8,014 bases of DNA from an uncultured Pirellula sp. (GTDB lineage Bacteria > Planctomycetota > Planctomycetia > Pirellulales > Pirellulaceae): positions 1 to 8,014 of the forward strand of contig CAILTZ010000890.1 in the NCBI GenBank assembly GCA_903837255.1, written 5' to 3'. Made by a program: the position numbers and the translations under genes. How positions within the stretch are numbered: the first letter of the stretch is position 1; each line of letters opens with the position of its first letter. The notes beneath the pieces were generated by a model that searched no databases, was not told the DNA's origin, and saw nothing but the letters and a program-made list of their open reading frames with translations. This document shows positions 1 through 7,030 of this stretch, in pieces.

Positions 1-1985
1 CCCAAATCCCGATCACCTCAGAGAAATCCGTAGAACTCTTGCAGCGAGCCAAAGCGCTCTCGGGCCAAGGCTTCGCTTGGGCCGAATCGAATCTAGAGTC
101 CGCAACCCAGCAGGCTCTTGCCGTCTCGAGCGTCGCGCACAGCATCCAGCGACGTGCGATCGTCTGGGATCGGATCCATCAGTGTTTAAACACCGAGAAA
201 AACAAGCTCGATTCCGAGAGGTTCGTGTCGACTCGGAGTTCGGAACTGGATTTCCAAAAGCTCGCTGAAGATTTGGCCGTCGTTCGCACTGCGTTGCGAG
301 GAACCTCCGACGCGGAGAACTGGACCGAGTTTTTGATGCTCGATCGGATCGAGGAACTGTCCAATGGCACTCTCTCGACTCAGGCTCAGCAAGTACAAGC
401 TGCCCAGGAGTTTCTCGGTCGCTTGACCTTCAGTCGAGTCACGGTCGATCAGAAAAAGGTTCTTTCCAGCCGAGAGATCCAAAGTTTGGCCGAAGACATC
501 CGTCCACTTACGATCGTTCCGGTCGATTATCGCAAGCTATTGCTGGACATTGAGTCGATCGAGGAAAGCTCTGTACATCGCAACTGCGAAGACGTTGCTG
601 AAACGATCCAGTCGCTGAGATTTGCTGATTCGCAAGCCCAGTACTCGATCGCAAATGCTCTGAACCAACAGTACCGCAATGCGAACATCCGTCTGAGCGT
701 CTCGGAAGATTTTGTGAATCGATTGCTGCCCAAGGACCAGGTAACTTCGAAGCCAGTTCAGCAGAAGATCCTCGGAGCAGACACGCAGGGAGCAAGCCAG
801 ATTCAGACCAACCTTCGAGTCGATTTTCTACCCGACCCGAACGCTTGGAACATCGCGTTGAACCTCGATGGCAACATCCAGTCGAACACCCGCAGCAGCC
901 GCAGCGGCGCGACCTTCTACAACGCGAGCAACGCCAAAGTACAGTCGGCTCGCGAAGTCCGCATCGACCCAACGTCGCTTTCGATCAACGGCCAACCAGC
1001 CCATGTGCAGTCGCAGGAATCGCTGCGCAAGTTCTCCACCAACTGGGATCAATTGCCGATCATCGGGGACATGTTTCGATACGTTGCTCAGCAAGAGTTC
1101 AATGAGAAGAAACCTGTCGCCAAGCGAATCTCTCAGCGATTGATCGCTAAACAGACCGACGACGAGTTCGACAAACAACTTCAAACGAAAATCGGTCAGG
1201 CCCAGGAACAATTCGACAAACGGCTCATCGGCCCGCTCCACTCGCTCGAGCTTCAGCCGATGATCCTCGATATGCAGTCGACCGACACGCGACTCATGGT
1301 CAGATACCGCGTCGCCGGGGTCAATCAAATCGCTGCCTATACCCCACGACCTCTGGCCCCCTCAGATAGCCTCCTGTCGCTCCAGTTGCATCAATCAGCG
1401 ATCAATAATTTTATCGCTCAAGCTATCCCGACCGAACGCGATTGGACCATCCGACAGCTTGCTGACAAGATTGCTCAAATCCTGCAAGAGCCAGAGTTTG
1501 CACTTCCCGAAGACACCCCCGAGGATGTGATCATCCGCTTCATGGATGTTCATCCGATGACCGTCGAATTTGCCGAAGGTCGCATGTGGCTGACCCTCCG
1601 AGTTGCTTCGCTCGAACAGCCCGGACGGATTCAACTCAAGAACTTTACGGTCAAAACGTCTTACATTCCCGAGGTCCAAGGCCTGAGTGCATCCCTCCAG
1701 AGAGATCCTCTGATCAGCGTCGATGGACACCGACTCGGCTCCAAGGATCGCTTCCCAATCCGAGCCATCTTCTCCAAAGTTTTCGCTGGCAACTCGTCGG
1801 TTCCTATGGTTGCTCAGTCACTGGTAAACAACCCGCTGGCTCAAGGGATGAAAGTCTCACAACTGCAGATGGAGCAAGGCTGGTTAGCGATCGCTGTTTC
1901 GGATTCGCAGGAGGCGGTCGAACCTAGCCAACCTCCAGTCGTCGATCCAATTGCAAGCGGATCGGCCAAAAGGCAATTGCGCTAA
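1..1985 (+). CDS. Large protein of unknown function, 5' end missing
   Basis: The reading frame is open from the first complete codon (nt 3) to a TAA at 1983-1985, so the true start lies upstream; the TTG at 39 is only an internal candidate. About 660 residues are visible. The first ~200 are mostly helical and polar, with Gln, Glu and Arg in coiled-coil-like spacing. The rest alternates beta-strand patterns with short helices. Two stretches (about nt 681-893 and 1371-1613) share a layout: a strand, a helix with an Asn (EDFVNRLLP and SAINNFIAQAIP), a linker, then paired strands. This recalls lipid-binding TULIP-type folds, but that is inference from pattern only. The last ~25 residues are Pro/Ser-rich and probably disordered. 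Any signal peptide would be outside the window. I recognise no named family; a Planctomycete-restricted envelope or periplasmic protein is the best guess. The gene converges with the isomerase gene across 28 bp. Confidence 0.85.
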   Translation, partial: QIPITSEKSVELLQRAKALSGQGFAWAESNLESATQQALAVSSVAHSIQRRAIVWDRIHQCLNTEKNKLDSERFVSTRSSELDFQKLAEDLAVVRTALRGTSDAENWTEFLMLDRIEELSNGTLSTQAQQVQAAQEFLGRLTFSRVTVDQKKVLSSREIQSLAEDIRPLTIVPVDYRKLLLDIESIEESSVHRNCEDVAETIQSLRFADSQAQYSIANALNQQYRNANIRLSVSEDFVNRLLPKDQVTSKPVQQKILGADTQGASQIQTNLRVDFLPDPNAWNIALNLDGNIQSNTRSSRSGATFYNASNAKVQSAREVRIDPTSLSINGQPAHVQSQESLRKFSTNWDQLPIIGDMFRYVAQQEFNEKKPVAKRISQRLIAKQTDDEFDKQLQTKIGQAQEQFDKRLIGPLHSLELQPMILDMQSTDTRLMVRYRVAGVNQIAAYTPRPLAPSDSLLSLQLHQSAINNFIAQAIPTERDWTIRQLADKIAQILQEPEFALPEDTPEDVIIRFMDVHPMTVEFAEGRMWLTLRVASLEQPGRIQLKNFTVKTSYIPEVQGLSASLQRDPLISVDGHRLGSKDRFPIRAIFSKVFAGNSSVPMVAQSLVNNPLAQGMKVSQLQMEQGWLAIAVSDSQEAVEPSQPPVVDPIASGSAKRQLR

Positions 1986-2008
1986 TCAGTCAGATCAGTC
2001 AGATCAGG
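1986..2008. repeat. Short 9-bp tandem repeat after the stop codon
   Basis: Directly after the TAA of the left-hand gene, the unit TCAGTCAGA occurs twice in perfect tandem, followed by a partial third copy (TCAG). It fills most of the 28-bp gap between the two convergent genes. I see no hairpin followed by a T run here, so it does not look like an ordinary intrinsic terminator in either direction. Confidence 0.6.
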
Positions 2009-2013
2009 CTTGC

Positions 2014-3138
2014 TTAAAGAATCTCGCTCAGGTCTCGCGAGCCTGGGATATCCTGAGGCCATCGTGTCCAGATCGGTGTCAGGTCCTGGACCTTCTTCTT
2101 GTAGTCGTTCTCTAGCGTGGTCTTTTTGGTCTTGAGGATCGATTCCTTGATCTCCCCTTGGGCTTGGGGGAAGGTCATTTCATAAGCGTTCTGGCGTTCG
2201 AGAACCTCGACGACATGGAATCCCTCGGAGTCCTCGATGACTTGGCTCAAGGCCCTCACGGGGATCGAAAACACCGTTTCGTCGATCGAACTGCTCTTGA
2301 GCGCTCCGCGGCGGGTCCAGTCAAAGTTGCCACCCTCGTCTGCGGAGAACCCCGTCGATAGCTTCTTGGCGACCGCTTCAAAGGGTGCACCACCAAAATA
2401 AACCTGGTTCCACATCTCGACGATGGCTTGATAAGCCGCCTCGCGGTTGGAGTATTTACTGAATACCGCTGACATGATCCGAAACTTGGCCCGCGCCGGA
2501 CGTTTCCACTGATCGGGATGCTGGTCGTAGTAGTCTTGCATCTCATCGAGAAAAACCGTCGGCTTCTCCTTGACCCCCTCTCGGAGTGCCTGATCAGCCC
2601 ATACTTGTTCTGCGAAAGCTCGCATCATCGAAGCAAGCGAGGTTCCTTGTTCCTCTAGCAGTTTGATAAACTCGGCTTCCGTTTCAAGCTTGGACTTCTT
2701 GACCTGCTCTGGCAGAACCTTCGTGCGAAAGATCTCGGCCGTCTTGGACATCATCTTGGAACGAATGTCGTCTCGCTCCTTCTTGGGCTTGCCGGCTGCC
2801 TGCGAATTGACGAAATGCTGCGCAAGGCATTTCTGCTGGATCGACATCTTCAGGGACTTGCGTAGATGCATCTGAAACTCAGGGTTGCCGAGCATCTCAG
2901 CGGTGACTTTCTCGGCTGGAAAAAGATCGCCCACCAGCACCCTCTCTTCACCTACCACGGCGATGACATAACTGGCCGCAAACAACTCACCAGCCCCAGG
3001 GGACTGCGAACCATCGGCCAGATCGTTTGCTGAGGCTTGCTGAACCTGCCCCCGGCAATCTCCGGACCCTGAGGCGATCAGCAGAAAAATGCAGAACAAC
3101 CCCGCCGTGATTTTCCGAGCGTTGTGAAAATGAGGCAT
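2014..3138 (-). CDS. Exported parvulin-type (PpiC/SurA-like) peptidyl-prolyl cis-trans isomerase
   Basis: The product is 374 residues from the ATG at 3138. An in-frame GTG at 3183 would add 15 residues. The ATG is preferred because it gives a normal signal peptide: a short basic start, then a hydrophobic core at about residues 10-24 (LFCIFLLIA). The Cys in GDCRG lacks a proper lipobox, so a soluble periplasmic protein is more likely than a lipoprotein. Residues 57-79 (YVIAVVGEERVLVGDL) match the first strand of SurA-type chaperone domains. A Lys-rich helical region follows, then a parvulin domain at about 214-315 with RAKFRIM, FEAVAKKLS, GGNFDW and GFHVVEVLER. A basic C-terminal helix closes the protein. 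The family catalyses prolyl isomerisation and helps fold exported proteins. The usual first active-site His (as in RHIL) appears to be Arg 220, while the His in GFHVV (308) is kept, so catalysis may be weak and the role chaperone-like. The gene lies 87 bp after mfd on the same strand, probably in one transcript. Confidence 0.88.
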   Translation of the reverse strand: MPHFHNARKITAGLFCIFLLIASGSGDCRGQVQQASANDLADGSQSPGAGELFAASYVIAVVGEERVLVGDLFPAEKVTAEMLGNPEFQMHLRKSLKMSIQQKCLAQHFVNSQAAGKPKKERDDIRSKMMSKTAEIFRTKVLPEQVKKSKLETEAEFIKLLEEQGTSLASMMRAFAEQVWADQALREGVKEKPTVFLDEMQDYYDQHPDQWKRPARAKFRIMSAVFSKYSNREAAYQAIVEMWNQVYFGGAPFEAVAKKLSTGFSADEGGNFDWTRRGALKSSSIDETVFSIPVRALSQVIEDSEGFHVVEVLERQNAYEMTFPQAQGEIKESILKTKKTTLENDYKKKVQDLTPIWTRWPQDIPGSRDLSEIL

Positions 3139-3225
3139 CCGGTGCCATCCCGAGAAAAGAATCCTTAAAACCACTCCATCCACAGTTCCGATGGAGACTT
3201 GTTATGCACAATACGCGATCTGAGC

Positions 3226-6200
3226 CTACAGACGCAAGATCGCTCGCAGGACTGCTAGCAAATCGAGGCTTGCTAACAACTCGGCTACGTTGGGCTCGGA
3301 ACCAGCCCCTGCAGCGGGCTTCGCAATGTCGGGCTTCGCAGTGTCGGGTTTATAAAGGCTGGACTTGTTAGGACCAGGTTTATAAGGGCCCGGCTTATGA
3401 AGGCTGGGTGCGTTAGGGCTGGGTTTGTTGGGGCTGGGGACCACATCGTCGGCCAAAGACCAATAGGCTTGCAGGTCCCTTTCAACCAATCTGAGTTTCC
3501 CGGTGTGTTTTTGGGCCAGCTGTGAGATCCGGCGATGGTCGCTGTAGGAAAACCGCAAAAAATGGTTCTGTAAATCGATGGCCTTGATCGACCACAAGGT
3601 AGCATCCATCCGAAGCTCGGCGATTTCGAGCAAGCGCTCGACTGGACGGGGAATTTGACCGAATCGGTCTTCGAGCTCCTGGCGCATTTGACTGATCGAC
3701 TGGATATCTTGCAGACGGCTGATGCGTCGGTACACATCGATCTTGTGCCGCATGTCCTGGATGTACTCGGGGGGCAGATAAGCTTCGACGGGCAGTTGGA
3801 CATCGACATCGAGGCTCAGCTTCAACGGCGACTTGGTCATCTGCCGGACTGCTTGGTCGAGCAGTTGACAATACAGTTCGTAGCCCACGGCGGCGATGTG
3901 ACCGCTTTGCTGGGTTCCGAGCAGGTTACCTGCACCGCGGATCTCCAAGTCCCGCATGGCGATCCCAAAACCTGCCCCGAGTTGGGAGAACTCTTCGATG
4001 GCATGAAGTCTGCGGGCCGCATCGGGATTCAGGTGCTTGTTGCGATCCACCAGCAGGTAGCAGTGGGCTTGGTGGCGGTATCTGCCGACGCGACCTCGCA
4101 GCTGATGTAGCTCTGAGAGCCCATAGCGGTCAGCTTCGTCGATGAACATCGTGTTGGCATTCGAGATATCCAATCCGCTTTCGATGATGGTCGTCGAGAG
4201 CAAGATATCTGCGCGATGCTCGATGAAGTCGAGCATGACTTGTTCGAGTCCATGTTCGGCCATCTGTCCATGCCCGATTACGATCCGGGCCTCAGGAGCG
4301 ATGCGTTGGAGTTTCGCCGCAACGCTATGCATGTCTTCGATGCGATTGTGCACAAAGTAGATCTGTCCATCGCGGTTGAGTTCCCGGAGGATGGCGTTGC
4401 GAATCATGGCATCGTTCCATCGCACCACGCGAGTTTCGATCGACATGCGATCCTCGGGAGGTGTTTCGAGGTTCGAGATGTCGCGGATTCCAACCAGGGA
4501 CATGTGCAGCGTCCGAGGGATCGGCGTTGCCGAGAGGGTCAATACGTCGACCTTGGTCGTTGTCTTCTTGATACGCTCTTTGAGTTCGACCCCAAACTTT
4601 TGCTCTTCGTCGACGATCAGCAGCCCAAGGTTGAAGAACTTCACATCCGCCGAAGCCAACCGATGCGTGCCGATGAGGATATCGACTTGTCCATTGGCCA
4701 ATTTCTTGAGCGTTTCGCTTTGCTCTGCACCGGTTTCAAAGCGACTGATTTTGGCGATCTCGAAAGGGAATTCAGCCATCCGTCGACGGAAGGATTTGTA
4801 GTGCTGTTCGGCGAGCACCGTGGTCGGCACGAGCACGGCAACTTGGTAGCCACTTTCGACCGCTTTGAAGGCCGCCCGCATGGCGACTTCGGTTTTTCCA
4901 AAGCCCACATCGCCACAGATGAGCCTCTCCATCGGACGGTTCGAGATCATGTCCTTTTTGGTCGCTTCGATCGCCGTCAATTGATCGGGTGTCTCCTCGT
5001 ATGGAAAGGAGGCTTCGAATTGCTTTTGCCAAATCGAGTCGGGCTTGAAGGTGATACCGGTCTGAGCTTGGCGTTGGGCTTGGAGTTCCAGAAGCTCGGC
5101 CGCCATGTCTTGGACGGCGGTTTGAGCCGCTTGTTTTTGGCGAGCCCAAGCCTGTCCGCCGATCTTGGCCAATTTCGGACGCGTCTTGGTGCCGCCGATG
5201 TATCGCTGAACAAGATCGATATTAGCAGTCGGTACGTAGAGTTTGGTTCCGCCGTCGAACTCGAGCGTTAGATGCTCGACCTTTTGCCCCTCCTTGCTGA
5301 TGATCTCCATCCCGAGATAGATCCCAATGCCGTGGGACAAATGGACCACCAAGTCCCCTGGTCTGAGATCCAAAAAGGTATCGATGGCTCTCGAAGCATG
5401 CTTGCGGCTGGCTCGTTTGAGCATCGCGCGCCTGAGGATTTGATTAACCGTCAGGATAAAGGCCCCATGGGGTATCTCAAACCCGCTGCTGAGCAGACCG
5501 ACGACGAGCACCACGCGGCCTGTCTTGGCCGCTTGGCACGATTCGAGAATCTCCCGCATCCGAGATAATTCCCCGTCGTTGATGCAGACAATCACCGCGC
5601 GGCGGTCTGAACCCAAACAAGCGTCGATCTCTTTGGGTATGTTTTCGAGTTCACCGCCAATGCGTTGTACATCGCTGATCGGGATTCGGATCAACTCGCC
5701 GGGGTGTCCTTCGGCGGCCAGTTGTCCGATCTGAGCAAATGCGAGCGTTTCGAGTCGCTGGTAGACTTCGATCGGGTCGCGAAAACGCTCTGGGAAGGGG
5801 ATCCGATCGCGAAATGCGGCGGCATGATGCAGCCCTGCAGTCGGTTCGCTAAACAAGACCATCCAATCCTCGCTGCAGTAATCCAGCAGGACGGCCTGCT
5901 CGCGCGTGGCCTCCTTGGCAGCCAGTAGATCGACGCGATCGACGCGCTGGATCGAACGCTGTGAGACGGTGTCAAAGGATCGGATCGATTCGATTTCGTT
6001 GTCGAAAAATTCGATCCGGTATGGCTCCGCAGAATCGGGTGGAAAGACATCCAGGATTCCACCCCGCGCGGTGAATTCACCCGCCATCTGCACAGCCGTA
6101 GTCACACGGTACCCAGCACCGGCGAGCCACTGCTTGAGCTCAGAGAGCTGGACCGTTTTGCCGACCTCCAAGACCCGTCGATCGTTGCGCAGTTGGTCCG

Positions 6201-6942
6201 GGCTCGGCACGCTGCACATGAGGGCCTGGAGCGTCGTAACAAGGATCGGAGGTATGCTGTGCAAACCCATCCGGTAGCGATCGATCTGCGCGAGGACTTG
6301 TAAGCGCTGGATCACTTCCTGCTGTTGGAGCGAGTCCTCGTCGGGGTCCTCGGAGGCAGGGGGAAAGACAAGGCATGAGTTATCGTGAAAAAATTCGATA
6401 TCGCGAGCCAGGGTCTCAGCGTCCTGATGGTGAGCAACGAGGATCAGCAGCGGACGTCGCGTGAGCCTCTGCGCGGCACAGGCCAGCGGGGCCACTGCGC
6501 CGAGCCAAGCCCCATCCCAGTAAAAAGTTTCCTTGCGAACCCAGCGGTCCAGCCCCGAGCGAAAGTCGGCAAGATCGACAATCGCATCGAGGAACGCCGG
6601 TGCGGGGTTGGCTTGCGGTCGATCGTTGGAAGCCGGCTCTTGCTCGGCGGGCTCTGCCTCCAGAACTTCTGTTTCGGACCGCTCTGGTATCGGGGGCTGT
6701 GTGCCGTCAGACTGTGAGCCGTCAGACTTAGGTTTCGCGGACGATTTCTTTTTTGCAGGCCGTTTGGTTTTGCTCTTGGGTTCGGCCCTCGCCGGCGACT
6801 CGACGCATTCTTGAAACTCAAGATCTGAGTCTGCCTGAGAGTCTGCCTGAGAGTCGGCCTGAGAGGCGGCCTGAGAGTCACCTGGGTTCCCGCGAATAAA
6901 ATCCGCTAGAGTTCGTTTGGCTTTCGTGGGTCGAGATTTCAT
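3226..6942 (-). CDS. mfd: Transcription-repair coupling factor Mfd
   Basis: The product is 1238 residues; E. coli Mfd has 1148. Mfd is a cytoplasmic DNA translocase that pushes RNA polymerase off at lesions and recruits UvrA for nucleotide excision repair. In order: a low-complexity, charged extension (1 to ~115); a UvrB-like module without a Walker A motif (~115-345) including EFTARGGILDVFPP (289-302); a variable region; a CarD-like RNA-polymerase-binding domain (~526-583, with GDLVVHLSHGIGIYLGME); a RecG-like translocase with Walker A GDVGFGKTE (677-685), Walker B DEEQ (778-781), SATPIPRT (804-811) and QLRGRVGR (947-954); then the regulatory TRCF/D7 domain (~1040-1165). All motor motifs are intact. 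Two features are odd: four DSQA-type tetrapeptides at 22-37, and eight pentapeptides at 1169-1208 inserted between D7 and the final hydrophobic helix. The ATG at 6942 is the first start in frame near the promoter gap, and no clear Shine-Dalgarno precedes it. The gene is divergent from the secreted hydrolase and is followed by the isomerase gene. Confidence 0.98.
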   Translation of the reverse strand: MKSRPTKAKRTLADFIRGNPGDSQAASQADSQADSQADSDLEFQECVESPARAEPKSKTKRPAKKKSSAKPKSDGSQSDGTQPPIPERSETEVLEAEPAEQEPASNDRPQANPAPAFLDAIVDLADFRSGLDRWVRKETFYWDGAWLGAVAPLACAAQRLTRRPLLILVAHHQDAETLARDIEFFHDNSCLVFPPASEDPDEDSLQQQEVIQRLQVLAQIDRYRMGLHSIPPILVTTLQALMCSVPSPDQLRNDRRVLEVGKTVQLSELKQWLAGAGYRVTTAVQMAGEFTARGGILDVFPPDSAEPYRIEFFDNEIESIRSFDTVSQRSIQRVDRVDLLAAKEATREQAVLLDYCSEDWMVLFSEPTAGLHHAAAFRDRIPFPERFRDPIEVYQRLETLAFAQIGQLAAEGHPGELIRIPISDVQRIGGELENIPKEIDACLGSDRRAVIVCINDGELSRMREILESCQAAKTGRVVLVVGLLSSGFEIPHGAFILTVNQILRRAMLKRASRKHASRAIDTFLDLRPGDLVVHLSHGIGIYLGMEIISKEGQKVEHLTLEFDGGTKLYVPTANIDLVQRYIGGTKTRPKLAKIGGQAWARQKQAAQTAVQDMAAELLELQAQRQAQTGITFKPDSIWQKQFEASFPYEETPDQLTAIEATKKDMISNRPMERLICGDVGFGKTEVAMRAAFKAVESGYQVAVLVPTTVLAEQHYKSFRRRMAEFPFEIAKISRFETGAEQSETLKKLANGQVDILIGTHRLASADVKFFNLGLLIVDEEQKFGVELKERIKKTTTKVDVLTLSATPIPRTLHMSLVGIRDISNLETPPEDRMSIETRVVRWNDAMIRNAILRELNRDGQIYFVHNRIEDMHSVAAKLQRIAPEARIVIGHGQMAEHGLEQVMLDFIEHRADILLSTTIIESGLDISNANTMFIDEADRYGLSELHQLRGRVGRYRHQAHCYLLVDRNKHLNPDAARRLHAIEEFSQLGAGFGIAMRDLEIRGAGNLLGTQQSGHIAAVGYELYCQLLDQAVRQMTKSPLKLSLDVDVQLPVEAYLPPEYIQDMRHKIDVYRRISRLQDIQSISQMRQELEDRFGQIPRPVERLLEIAELRMDATLWSIKAIDLQNHFLRFSYSDHRRISQLAQKHTGKLRLVERDLQAYWSLADDVVPSPNKPSPNAPSLHKPGPYKPGPNKSSLYKPDTAKPDIAKPAAGAGSEPNVAELLASLDLLAVLRAILRL
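3319..3438 (-). repeat. Eight 15-bp tandem units in the mfd 3' end (pentapeptide repeat)
   Basis: Read on the minus strand, eight consecutive 15-bp units encode PSPNK, PSPNA, PSLHK, PGPYK, PGPNK, SSLYK, PDTAK and PDIAK (Mfd residues 1169-1208). The last two units differ at one base of 15, suggesting recent duplication. The earlier ones have diverged at both silent and replacement sites. The result is a Pro/Lys-rich flexible linker with a net positive charge between the D7 domain and the C-terminal helix (VAELLASLDLLAVLRAIL). Unit length is a multiple of three, so copy-number change would keep the frame. Confidence 0.9.
6832..6879 (-). repeat. Four 12-bp tandem units in the mfd 5' end (DSQA tetrapeptide repeat)
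   Basis: On the minus strand the 12-bp unit GACTCTCAGGCM is repeated four times, encoding DSQA, ASQA, DSQA, DSQA (Mfd residues 22-37). A degenerate fifth start, GACTCAGAT (DSD), follows. Two adjacent copies are identical, and the others differ by one or two bases. This looks like a young slippage-generated minisatellite in the disordered N-terminal extension. Just downstream a second small repeat encodes DGSQ-SDGTQ (residues 74-82). Confidence 0.9.
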
Positions 6943-7030
6943 CGCATCGATTAGAATCTAAAATCCGTTCGGCTTGGGGGTGGATCCCTCAAGCCGCGAA
7001 AAACCTTACGAAGAAAGCTGAATTGAGCCC
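6943..7030. promoter_or_regulatory. Divergent promoter gap between mfd and the hydrolase gene
   Basis: This 88-bp stretch separates the starts of two divergent genes, so it should hold, or border, both promoters. I cannot assign convincing -35/-10 pairs. The AT-rich patch at 6951-6964 is the best candidate for a -10 element of mfd; it contains the 11-bp dyad TTAGAATCTAA (6951-6961). No strong Shine-Dalgarno is seen before either start; GAAGAAAG at about 7010-7017 is rather far from the hydrolase ATG. Evidence is mainly gene orientation. Confidence 0.45.
6970..6996. promoter_or_regulatory. 11-bp-stem inverted repeat (hairpin or operator) in the divergent gap
   Basis: The arms CGGCTTGGGGG (6970-6980) and CCCTCAAGCCG (6986-6996) flank a 5-base loop, TGGAT. 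All positions pair except one, which would be a G-U pair in plus-strand RNA but a C-A mismatch in minus-strand RNA. The asymmetry suggests that, if it works as RNA, it belongs to the leader of the plus-strand hydrolase gene, 34 bases before its ATG. It is not followed by a T run on the plus strand, so it is not a standard terminator. A DNA operator shared by both promoters is equally possible. Confidence 0.5.

Noticed and set aside
508..972. Cys/Arg-rich open frame on the minus strand, opposite the left-hand gene
   Set aside because: The composition is an artefact of reading Gln/Ala/Ser-rich coding sequence backwards in a shifted frame. It has no domain pattern and no start context, and the plus-strand frame is far longer.
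3139..3183. GTG at 3183 as the start of the isomerase
   Set aside because: It would place 15 extra residues before an otherwise normal signal peptide, and there is no better ribosome-binding sequence ahead of it. It remains possible, but the ATG at 3138 is preferred.
3201..3213. Small dyad TTGTTATGCACAA between mfd and the isomerase gene as a regulatory site
   Set aside because: Only four bases on each side pair, which is expected by chance. There is no T run or promoter-like context.
3319..3438. The repeat cluster as a CRISPR array
   Set aside because: The 15-bp units are directly adjacent without spacers, stay in the mfd frame and encode a regular pentapeptide.
4216..5271. A 351-codon open frame on the plus strand, opposite mfd
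   Set aside because: It lies codon-for-codon antisense to the conserved helicase and polymerase-binding parts of Mfd. Rare use of TTA, CTA and TCA codons in mfd leaves this frame free of stops. The translation resembles no family.
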